DNA from: Fulvia fulva
Lineage: Eukaryota; Ascomycota; Dothideomycetes; Mycosphaerellales; Mycosphaerellaceae
Direction: 5' to 3'
Length of the DNA: 64,000 nt
Assembly (NCBI RefSeq): GCF_020509005.1
Contig: NC_063022.1
Span: forward strand, 496,001-560,000
Below are positions 41,797-51,207 of the stretch, in pieces. The notes beneath the pieces were generated by a model. That model ran no database searches. It was not told where the DNA came from and saw nothing but the letters and a program-made list of their open reading frames with translations. Positions within the stretch are counted from its first letter, which is position 1, and every line of letters begins with the position of its first letter. A program made the position numbers and the translations under genes.

Positions 41797-44230
41797 ATGG
41801 CGTCGAAAGGAAAGCAGGTGGCCGAAGCGCCACCATCTGAGCCAACGCCCAAAGTGAAAGCAGCATGTCAGGAGTGTCGAACGAGGAAGACCAAGGTTTG
41901 TGGTTCTTCCAGCCTGATTGAGCATTGGGTTTCGTCCGCAGTTGCTAACACCAACGTCCAGTGTGACGGCATACGACCGAAATGTTCGCGGTGCCAACAG
42001 AAAGGCAGACCCTGCGACTACGACACGGAGCCTGATGAGTTCAGGATAACAGCACTCAAACGAAGATACGCTGAGCTGGCGCGATCTTCATCGAATCATG
42101 AAGCTTTGGTCAAACTGCTGCGTGAACGACCTGCGGAGGAAGCTTTTGAGATTGTGAATCGCATCAGATCCGACGAGGACGTCAAAGACATTATCTCGAA
42201 TCTTGATAGCCACGGTCGACATGCGGAGCAGAATCTCATCTCTGCTATTGAGCAAGCGAAAGGTGTCGAAGTACAGGAGCGGAATTCGACTTCGCCAGAG
42301 ACCGCGCGTTCTCAAGACAGCGACTCCAGCACGCGGCCCATAAGTAAAATGTCGATTGCCTTCTTGTGCGACGCTGTGGCTGAGTCTGGCGACCAAACTG
42401 TTCCAAGTCCACATTTAGCCACGGACAAGACACGCAGATCTTCGGCGAGCACACTGATGGGTTCAGCGGGGACCTCTACCAGTGGTGGCCTTAGTCCTCC
42501 CACGGAACAGAAAAGCTATCGACTTTCGTCTCGGATAGCACGCTCACAGTCGGCTGCGTCTTCTTCGTTACGCTCAGGACAGCCGACAAGACATGTGAAG
42601 TCTACGTCTGAAAGCGACAAACTAGCGACCAAGCGGCGAAGCACTGACAAGTCATGGATGAAGCCATTGCAGAATGTGAAAGCAGCCGAGTGGGGAGTGT
42701 ACTACGCGGACGACGAGACTTTCCTGGAGATACTGAAGTGCTACTTTGTGTGGGAGAATCCGTCACTAGGCATCGTGGACGAGGACACTTTTTGGGAGGG
42801 CCTTGCGAACAAAGGGTCCGAGTTCTGCAATCATGCTCTGGTGCATGCTATCCTGGCTCTCGGTGCTGTATGTATGTATCATTCTATGATCATGGCAGTA
42901 CTGACATCTGCACAGAAGATATATGGCATGTTCCATCCGAGACGAGCCGCGAGCGTCGAGCACTTCGCGATGCAAGAGATGACCAAGATCTGGGACTGGG
43001 ATGCTGATGCGACAGTACCAGCTAACACGGCTGCAGGACTTCTGATTCATGCAGTACTCACGTCTAACGGGCAAGACGAGGATGGGCAGTCGTATCTGGC
43101 CGGTGCCTGGACTCTGGCCAAACGATCAGGGCTGTTCGAGATCCAAAGTGCTGAACAAGTTTACCCTCAGTCCAATAAAACTCTGGCGCATCGAAGGGCC
43201 GTCTTCGCGTGGAGCATCTATGCGCATCATGGGTAAGTCCGCATTGGCCGCTTTGTCGGATGGGAAGCTGATGTGGTAACGGTTATCATACACTGAACTT
43301 TGGCAAGCAGCCTGAAGTTAGTGGCCCTCCGCCAGTGCAGATACCATCTGTCATCCACGATGTCGACTCAAAAGAGTGGTACCCTTGGCCGCTAGAAGGT
43401 GCTCTCAGACCTGGACTCATGGGCAGTATACGACAAGCCAGAGCCACTCTTTGGCAGTGTGGTAACCAGATTTCTCCTCTGCATCGACGACATAGCCAAA
43501 TCATGCTGAGCAACGAACACTGGCAAGCTGCACTGGACCTTCATTCCGACTTGAAGCGGTGGCATGATGGGCTGAGCCCAAGGCTGCATCTTTTGCATGG
43601 CGCAGCACCTCATATCTTCTCGCTACAGTGAGTACACCCACGTCCGTGTTGCGGGGACTGCTACTGATGAGCATGTACAGCAACGAGTACCATCGCTGCA
43701 TTGTCGAGCTCTTTCGACTATTCGTCCACGCGAGCAACGATGGCGCAACTGGCTCGAGGTTCGAACTAGCTGTTCGCGAGACAGCCGAAGCTCATTCTCG
43801 ACTACGACGCCTCGTCCACCAGATGGAACTCGAATATCCGGAACATCCACTACCGCTTTGCGCTCTTCTCACACCACTCGTCATGGTCGCGAACGAAACC
43901 CTTCCCCTCTTACCTGGGCAAACTCAGTCCTCCGACGAGGTGTTCTACTTCTGCCTAAGCTTAAAACTTATGCGCCGCATGCTCAACGCCTACCCCGTTG
44001 CGCGCTTCTTTCTTCTGGGTATCCGGCAGATCTCGCATCGACTGAATATCGAGCTCCCTCCTGAGGCATTGCGGGTCATTGAAGACTTGGACCAGGACGG
44101 AAGAATCCCTCAGCCGGTCAACAGCTTCTTCCCGCTACACTTGGATCTCTTGGTGAGTGACATGGAGAGGGCGAAGCTGTCGAGCTTGATCGCGGAGAGT
44201 GGGCTCGATTCGATTGGTCGAGGGCGATGA
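41797..44230 (+). CDS. Zn2Cys6 fungal transcription factor
   Basis: Exon 1 (41797-41895) ends within the zinc cluster; a 66-bp intron leads to 41962, completing ACQECRTRKTK-CDGIRPKCSRCQQKGRPC with six Cys spaced 2-6-6-2-6. A second intron (42868-42915, 48 bp, CTGAC branch site) is likely because it carries canonical ends although it keeps the frame. The fungal-specific regulatory domain follows (YFVWENPSLGIVDEDTFW, HALVHAILALGA, AGLLIHAVLTSNG, SYLAGAWTLAKRSGLF). The third junction is problematic: the donor at 43233 can only reach the downstream frame through the acceptor at 43320-43321, which removes a conserved-looking YHTLNFGKQPEV stretch. The last intron is 43628-43680, leading to HNEYHRCIVELFRLF. 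About 700 residues; target unknown. Confidence 0.85.
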
Positions 44231-47200
44231 CATCGGGCGGAGCTGTCAACCGAGGGTCGGTGTGCCATTATCGTTGGAAGGCCTTCGTTGGATACTACGG
44301 TAAATCCAAGTAAAGGTCCTGTCGCATTTATGACGTCCCGAGCGTGCACTGCGTTTTCGTGAATGCAGAATTTGTTAGTATCCCACGTTACCACAGCCGT
44401 GCCAAGAAGCTTGTGAACACAGTTGGCTAAGCTGGCCAGATGGCGGAGGGACTAGCGGGAGGAACGGATGCTTTGCAGTAGCAATATGCAGTCGTGCCCC
44501 AACAGAGATCAACGTGTGTCTTCTGGCCTGATGATATGACCATTCCATATGTCATCTCTGCCGGCGCTCCTTCCGATGGCGATATCGCTGTGGTGAGTGC
44601 CACTGCGGATTCCGTCCGTCCGGTCCGCACAAGGCTGCAGGGGAGCAAGGGGCGTGTACGAGTCGGGTCTCGTTGCCCCCGACACTCGGCTAATTTGTGC
44701 TCCTGAAGGGACCTTCTGAGGGCGCATTTGACAGATGAATCGACCTCGGTCGACGTTCCACGAACTGCCTCATCATCTTCGCCAGTTGAACGAGCCGATA
44801 GTGTAGGCTGAAGGCTGCGCATGACATAGCGGGCTGATGCATGGGGTAAGTGCCAGTCCTAGTTGTCATACGATATTCACCTCGCTGGGGTGCTCGCTGA
44901 ACGTGCTGGCAGCTGGTTAGATATTTATCCCTGCTATCCAGAATCCGCGGCTACCAGTCACGCTAAGATCTGTGTTCAACAAAAGAGGTCGAGCCATATC
45001 ATAAAGAACGGAAGCAACAACACAGTACGGTGCGAAAGCCAGTGAGAAGCTGTGAAGCTTGCCTGAGCAGTAGCTCGCGGCCACGATGCACAGCGAAGAG
45101 CTATGTTCCATTCTCGAGCTCACAGAGAATAGCTGAGACAGAGAGGAAGAAGCAGTACAGTCACACTACGTACACCTGGGCCCGATGATATGACGGACAC
45201 AATTCCTGAAAGAGCTTGGAGGTTTTCGACATGAGAGCACCGGATACAAAGAATCTACAGACTACTGCGTCCTTTTCCTTGATCTCTAGTGCTGCAAGTT
45301 GTTGAGCTTGTAGCCCCAGTGCTTGCAGTCTCGTACTCCAGCCAAGAACCCTCCTCTAGTATGACCGTGTGCGACGTGGACGATATTCGCCGATGTGGGA
45401 CTACCTCTACAACGACATGCTCATTATCGATCTCCTTTCTTGACCGTCCCATCATCCACGGCGATTGCTGTTCTCTCAGGAGATGCCCAAATTCCGGAGC
45501 TATCCACCCTCATTCACATGCACATCGATTGGCACTGTTCCGCGCAACGCGACTTTGCGCCCAAGTCGACTTGTATTCCGGGAAAAGATTCGCGTGGATA
45601 CATGGCGGAATCTCTGAGCAGCTATTCTATGTCGATGCTCAAAAGCGACAAAGGTATCGTGATGGTGTGGGCTTCCGTCCACTCCGATCGACCACACAGC
45701 ATCAGGAAGTTCTCGCTAAGCATCGCATGTTCTGAAACGTATGAGGTAACATCGCGTCGACCATGCATTCTGGACTTATTCGAGAGCTTGTCTGTCCAAG
45801 TGCTGCGCCCACTTGCGTCTCGCCCCGGTCTGCGTCGCGTGTTGTCATGGGCCTGTAATTCTGGTCAAGTAGCAGCACCCAGCGCTGTTGTGTTATCTTC
45901 CAGCTCGCTGACTATTGATGCTGGCATAGACGCATCGAACTGAGTCGTAAGGGACTTCCTGTCTTGTTCTCGTGCGTTCGTATCGCTATCTCTGGTATCG
46001 ATGTCGGTAGTCGTGCCCAATAGAAAGCGGGAGTGGATGGAAGATTGCAAGGAGGATCGACGACGCTGAGCAAGTCTCGCGAACCTCGCAACCGATCGAT
46101 AGCTCGATCTGTGTACTATTGGCCCCGTCGGACGTCAGAAGAGTGTTAGTCTGTTGTCTACAAGCTTCGGCTTCACGATTGTCACTTATTGTTTATCCCC
46201 AAGTTGTTCAGCCTCGTTTGCCGTACACTGTGGCTCATCCTGCTCGTACTTAAGACCTCTAGCATATCGTGTCATGACTGGAGTGCCAAGTTACAGCCAT
46301 AGCTAACAAGTAAGGAGGTCACTAAAGGTCCATGTGTGCAGGATGATGGCTAAATACAAGCAAGAATGTACTGGCTTATGGTAGATCGACTGCCAAGGCT
46401 AGCTCCATTCACGAGGTCCAGACCATAATCGTGCCCAGCGCTAAAGATCTTCCCAGCCTGAGAAGCCTTCATTTTATGTAGGACAGCCTCCAAGGACCTC
46501 TTACGGCAGGCCGTTCCAACTCAACGCCCAAGTGCCATCGTGGTAGGCTTGTGTTGAACACCGAACGTAGTTACACACGTCCATGCTGCTATGTATGTGT
46601 ACTACCGCGAACTCACCGTGACGACAGAGTGGGCCTCGCTCGCTGTACAGTATCGGCTCGGCCTTAGTGCCGTAGAGCAGACAGAACTCGTGGCACGAAC
46701 CAAGTCGTGCAGCAATCGCCATTGTGAGAGCATGGTGACGACACAGCGGCAGGCGCGCGAAAGCAAGCTGATGTAAGATCTGGTTGTTCTTCATGCACAT
46801 GCTGCGGCCATTCCCTAGCCTTGTCACTGTGGGAAGCGAATGAGAGGCTGTTGGGCGGTGCCAAGCTTTCACGATCCTGGTGTGAGATCATGCAAATCCG
46901 GCTCAGGCACGAGCTGACATGTGGTACTCAGGAGTCCCTTACAGGAGGCTGTCGACGTACAGACCAGAGCAATGGCCATTCGACTCCAGTATCGTGAACA
47001 GTGCTAGTGGCCTCTAGCGTAGCTGTTCCAGCATAGCTAGAGCGGTAGGGACTCACACAAGACCTCAACTCGACACAGAACTTTACAAATACATTGCCAA
47101 GACCCCACTTGTCCCAATGGATAGTCTCAGCTTGACGACAGCGAGTACGACAGAAGGCTGAACGGTCGACTACGCCACTGGATCTGTGCCACGAACCTCG

Positions 47201-47965
47201 CTCCCTACCGCGTCCTCGCCGGATCCAGTGAAGGGGGACAGGACAGGAGGTCGCAGCAGGACCAACCTTCACACAACTTCCACGCACACGTCATCTGCAC
47301 GGAGTCAAACTCATGGGACGAGTCAGTGTCAGCTTCGAAAGGAGCTCGAGGACCGGAGGTAAAGCACAGTAAGGGGAGAGGATGCACCACGGGACCAGAA
47401 CAAGTTCAGGGAAAAGAACATAGTTGAGCATGAGATCACGTCGAGCGAGCAGTGCTTGCTCAGTTTTGGGTAGAAGGGACAAGTAGACACCGTCAGCAAC
47501 ATGAACATCCCAATAGTCATAGGTGAATGACCCAAGGCACATGCTTGCCCTTGCTAGGTTGCTAGGTAACGATCAGTAATGAGACCGCTAGCACAAAGAC
47601 GAGAGCTCGAGGAGTCATTAGCTTGGGATGAAGCTTGATGCCGACGAGTCGACGTGTCGTGATTCTATCAGCTTTGATGCGATAGAGGTCTCACGTGTTG
47701 GTGCAAAAAATGCTACACAGTAGGGCGGAGGCTGCCCCGAGCACTGGAGGCTAGCGTCTTCCTGGGTGATGCAGTTGATACTACATATGTCGACCACAAT
47801 CGATAGAGGGCAAGATGCAACGGCAATGTCTCACTAAGACCGACAAATGCGCCACACGTGTTGTGTCTCCGTGATGCAGAGGCTACTATACAGCATCAGC
47901 CACCTTTACACATATCATACAACTTGCCCGCTCACGGCATGAGGAGTCACAGAATCAACATTCTC
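44231..47965. other. 3.7-kb gene-poor region
   Basis: The longest stretch without a supported gene. Frames up to 182 codons (45395-45943 plus) occur but have competing overlapping frames and no domain. No tRNA, inverted terminal repeat, poly-A tail or transposase remnant was recognised. A short direct repeat (TTGCTAGG twice) lies near 47555. It could hold decayed repeats or long noncoding transcripts. Confidence 0.5.
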
Positions 47966-48975
47966 TCAAACACCAGCATCCTCTGGCTTGACATCGAGGT
48001 TCCAATCAATAATGCCATCCTCTCCGTACTTTTCCTGCAACCACTCATTCGCCGCCTTGAAATGTCCACAATCCAAGAACCCCTTGTGCGCACTCAGCGG
48101 ACTCGGATGTACGCTCTTCAGCACCAAGTGTTTGCTCCCATTGATCTTCTTGCACCGATCCTGCGCTGGCTTGCCCCATGCCAGGAACACCACGCCCTTT
48201 GTTCTCTTCGCTGCGACTGTGTCGATGACCTTTTGCGTGAACTTCTCCCAGCCTTGTTTTGCGTGCGAATTTGCTTCGTGGGCGCGGACAGTCAAGCAGG
48301 TGTTGAGGAGAAGGACGCCTCGATCTGCCCATGGTGTGAGGAGGCCGCCGTTCTGGGGTGGTTCTTTAAAGAAAGGGTAGTCTTTCTTGAGGGCGATGTA
48401 CATGTTCTTGAGGCTGGGCGGTGCCTTCGTGGGTGGGCGGACGGAGAAGCAGAGGCCGTGGGCTTGGTTGAGGTTGTGGTAGGGGTCTTGGCCTAGGATG
48501 ACGGCTTTGACAGAGGGGAGGGGTGTATGTCGTGACCTAGATGGTTGTGTTAATGTTGTGAAACGTGGTATGTGGCTTGATGTTGTGACACGTACCAGCT
48601 ATAGACGTCTTCACTTGGTGGAAAGACTTTCTTGCCTGTTTCTACTTCTTTCTTGAGGAAACGCTTGAGGTTTAGGAATTCGGGGCTGATGACTTCGTCC
48701 TTGAGTACGGCTAGCCAGCTTTCGTGGAGTGTCTCGATTTCTAGCTTGAGGAGCTGCTTGTGGTCGTCTGATAGCTTGGCGATCCATGCTTCTTTGTCGA
48801 ACTTGGTGGGTACGGTTTCTGGTGCTGTTGGTGAAGATGCTGGTTGTGATGGGTTCGTGGATGATGTGGGAGGGTTTGTCTTTGGCTGGCCGAAGAATGC
48901 TGTAATGGAGCCATTGGCCTTTGGCTTCTTGGCAGCTTCAGTCGCCACATCGACGCCTTTTCGTTTGAGAGACAT
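47966..48975 (-). CDS. UNG1: Uracil-DNA glycosylase
   Basis: Family 1 uracil-DNA glycosylase removes uracil from DNA in nucleus and mitochondria. Exons 48975-48596 and 48536-47966 are joined over a 59-bp intron to read VYSW-SRHTPLPSVKAVILGQ, 316 residues. The catalytic motif GQDPYHN (water-activating Asp near residue 144), the uracil-binding LLLNTCLTV segment and the HPSPLSAHKGF motif are all complete. The N-terminus is basic (SLKRKGVDVATEAAKKPK) and carries SITAFFGQ, similar to the PCNA-binding motif of UNG2-type enzymes. Length and order are normal for fungal UNG. A mitochondrial presequence is not evident. Confidence 0.96.
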
Positions 48976-49645
48976 ATTGCTTGATAACTTAATGTGTGAT
49001 TGTTTCTACCATCTCGAAGATGTTCGAGACGCGTCGTCGACGACGTCACGCGTAGAGCTTGCTTACTAACCCAACGCGAATCCTTGCATGGTGCAAACCC
49101 TCTTGCTCTGCAGTTCCTTGCCCGTTCTCCTTCTCCTTCGTCTTCCTTAGTCCTACACACATGGTGTTCATGGGAACCAATACCTTTGCAAGGACGACAA
49201 TCTCAAGTCAACTGACATCGCGCAGGGTCCGCTATCTCCTAATGAGTCCAACGGCTGTGGACAAAGTTCGTTGCCGCCAAGTGCGCCAACTACCTTCGTC
49301 AAAAACATCACTGCTTGAATCGTCCGGCGTGCTAAAGCGATGTATAGATTGCAACGACCTGCGCGAAGTGCTCGCCATGCCATGTCGTCGCACTCTAGAG
49401 GACCTGGATTACTACTTTTAGTTATTGCCATGTCCGGACCTGCAATGAACTTTGTCAACAGCCCTGGTCCGATCGCTCCAGCACTTCCTCGGAAAAAGGA
49501 CCTTCACATCCTGTTTCAGCAGATCTAGCACGCCTGCTTCGTATCTAGACTTTCCAGGGCCCTCCTGCTTATTCTTTTTGGCAGGTGTGATGAGTCAATC
49601 GATGTGCGCTCTATAGGAGCGAAAACATGTGAGATTCACGAGCAT
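48976..49645. other. Intergenic, UNG1 promoter
   Basis: About 0.67 kb upstream of UNG1 and before the RNA-element cluster. No gene is supported. Confidence 0.5.
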
Positions 49646-49775
49646 CAGTCTTGGCTTGAAGGTACGGCGAAGAGCAGCATGAATGTGTCACGGTGGGCCG
49701 GATTACGGCATTTCGATTACATCTCGTAGTCCTAGGATGGACTCCTTGGGCCACGGGGCCGTTGGGGTAAGGCTG
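49646..49775 (+). ncRNA. Structured RNA-like element E1 (long-stem family)
   Basis: First of three related ~130-bp elements. Its ends, TCTTGGCTTGAAG (49649-49661) and CGTTGGGGTAAGG (49760-49772), can form 11 of 13 pairs but five are wobble pairs, so this is the weakest fold. A hairpin at 49715-49731 (GATTAC, loop ATCTC, GTAGTC) has the same loop as in E2 with a T-A pair where E2 has C-G. TGGCTTGAAGG near the 5' end resembles a Pol III A box, and TTTT runs at 49779 and 49785 (CCTTTTGCTC) could terminate Pol III. No known RNA family was recognised. Confidence 0.45.
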
Positions 49776-49952
49776 CTGTTTTCCTTTTGCTCGGTAGGTC
49801 GATGTGGACGTGGAATTGTGTTCTCGCAAGATGGAATACTGAATCGATCAAGAGGATATTGTTCAAAGACATGTCTCTATCCAGTCTGCTAATAAAAATA
49901 ACCAAGGATGACCTATATGTGTATCGAGGACGCTACCACATTCGGACACCAG

Positions 49953-50081
49953 CCTTGGCTCAACGGTGCGGCGTTGCATCCGTGATTTCATCACATGCAG
50001 GCCAGGGTATCTGACTATAAAGTGGACGGACCACATCTCGTGGTGCGTTCTTTGTGTTCCTACTCTGTCGTTGAGGCAGGG
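49953..50081 (+). ncRNA. Structured RNA-like element E2 (long-stem family)
   Basis: Ends CCTTGGCTCAACG (49953-49965) and CGTTGAGGCAGGG (50069-50081) pair at 12 of 13 positions. Internal hairpins: TGCAT/ATGCA enclosing GTGAT/ATCAC (49975-49999) and ACCAC/GTGGT (50030-50044). The 5' arm contains an A-box-like TGGCTCAACGG. Downstream TTTCTTTTGCTCC (50088-50100) gives a possible Pol III terminator. Relative to E3, stem pairs 5 and 12 change from A-T and T-A to G-C and C-G, keeping the pairing. No B box was found. Confidence 0.5.
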
Positions 50082-50223
50082 TAGGTGTTTCTTTTGCTCC
50101 AGTGCAGAGCGCAGTGTATTCGCCGGCTTTTTGGCTCCATCATGCTTATGCGGACCTATCCACAACGAGACCACGTATGTCCAGCTATGTATACGGGGAA
50201 ATTCTTGGCCAGTCCGACAGACG

Positions 50224-50353
50224 CCTTAGCTCAATAGTTCGGCATTGCATCAGCACATGCATGCCAAGAGACTGGACGAAGCCTTGCGCCAGGTTGACCA
50301 TAGCAAGTGGTCGGTCATGGTGCATACATTTCTTCTAGAACATTGAGCTAAGG
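50224..50353 (+). ncRNA. Structured RNA-like element E3 (long-stem family)
   Basis: The best-paired member. CCTTAGCTCAAT (50224-50235) and ATTGAGCTAAGG (50342-50353) are a perfect 12-bp inverted repeat, extended by GTTC/GAAC after a one-base bulge to a 16-bp stem. Inside it are GGCATTGCAT/ATGCATGCC (50241-50265) and GACCA-TAGCAAG-TGGTC (50296-50312), corresponding to the hairpins of E2. TTTTT follows immediately at 50354-50358, and a second run CTTTTTGC at 50363. TAGCTCAATAG in the 5' arm matches the Pol III A-box consensus. Its identity is unknown; a DNA-level inverted repeat such as a MITE remnant is the main alternative. Confidence 0.55.
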
Positions 50354-50524
50354 TTTTTGTTCTCTTTTTGCTTACAGAAAGACATTGTCAGTCTTGTCGG
50401 CCTATCATCTCACATGCTACGTTCCACTACAGAGCCGAATATCCTGCTTTCGGTTACGAATGCCAAAAAGCATCATCCTGCTATCCACTAGCAAGATCTT
50501 TCGCTAAAGCAAAAGGATGCCCGT

Positions 50525-50662
50525 GGGATAACTTCAGAATCGACCCGAAATCCTCCTGCCCAACCCACTCTCACCACGAACCTCTGTATTGAGGCTGTCA
50601 GCGAGAGTGTTCTCTCGAAGGAAGTACTTGTAGCAGATGCTCTACCATTGAGCTAGTCACCC
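50525..50662 (-). tRNA. tRNA-like gene with ~66-nt anticodon-loop insert (E4)
   Basis: On the minus strand a cloverleaf can be drawn: acceptor GGGTGAC/GTTATCC (seven pairs, two G-T), D arm TA-GCTC-AATGGTA-GAGC, anticodon stem TCTGC/GCAGG, variable loop AGGAT, T arm TTCGG-GTCGATT-CTGAA, discriminator C. Between the anticodon-stem halves are 73 nt instead of 7, including a CACTCTC/GAGAGTG hairpin, so an intron of about 66 nt is implied. A box (TAGCTCAATGG) and B box (GGGTCGATTCT) are good, and TTTT follows at 50514-50511. Position 33 appears to be A rather than the usual T, so the isotype cannot be assigned and a pseudogene is possible. Confidence 0.55.
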
Positions 50663-50796
50663 TGGAAGTGTACTGGATGTGATCCCGCGAGGCTCGATAA
50701 GGTCAAAAGACATGTGCATGGCTTGACCGCAGGCGACTCTTGAGATCGCGCATAAGCTGAAGCATCTAGTCTAGACGAGCAAAAGGGGAAAGACGT

Positions 50797-50939
50797 GGGC
50801 CAACTCCAGAGTCGAACTGGAACCCTGTGCGACATTCAGTCTCTCACCACAATCTCGAGAGACTGCAGCAACAAGCGGAAAAGTGTCTGGCGGCCGTACT
50901 GTACAGTATGCAGATGCTCTACCATCGAGATAGTCGCTT
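50797..50939 (-). tRNA. tRNA-like element, related to E4, partly decayed (E5)
   Basis: Minus strand. The T arm is perfect (TCCAG-TTCGACT-CTGGA) and is followed by GTTGGCC and C, then CTTTCCCCTTTTGC with TTTT at 50784-50781. The D arm TA-TCTC-GATGGTA-GAGC has one weak pair, and the acceptor 5' half (AAGCGAC) pairs only at four of seven positions. The insert of about 70 nt contains a perfect 9-bp hairpin, CAGTCTCTC/GAGAGACTG (plus-strand 50837-50865), at the position where E4 has CACTCTC/GAGAGTG. The similar head, insert hairpin and tail show common origin with E4. Probably a tRNA pseudogene or tRNA-derived repeat. Confidence 0.5.
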
Positions 50940-51207
50940 AGTCGCTCGATATCATCGTCCACTTGATTCGAGCGACGATGGTGCTACGGTGCTTATCAGA
51001 GCCATGGAAAGGCCAAAGGATGAGACGGCGGAGGGTATGATGAGGATCAGGCCAAAACGGTGGGAAAATGGCTACTCATGATTCGTGACTTGAGCTTGAG
51101 CTTAGATTCATGATTGCCCACATATTATGTACATACCCAGTCCTTCTCGCTAACTTGACAAACCCTACTAGTCATCGCCCATTCACCATGGCGGTTATCG
51201 TAATGTC

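Noticed and set aside
42868..42915. Retained in-frame segment of the Zn2Cys6 gene read as coding (CMYHSMIMAVL...)
   Set aside because: It has GTATGT, CTGAC and CACAG signals at proper spacing and interrupts the conserved regulatory domain, so an intron is more likely.
45395..45943. 182-codon frame in the gene-poor region
   Set aside because: Competes with another frame over the same bases, no domain, no splice-extendable motif and no typical start context.
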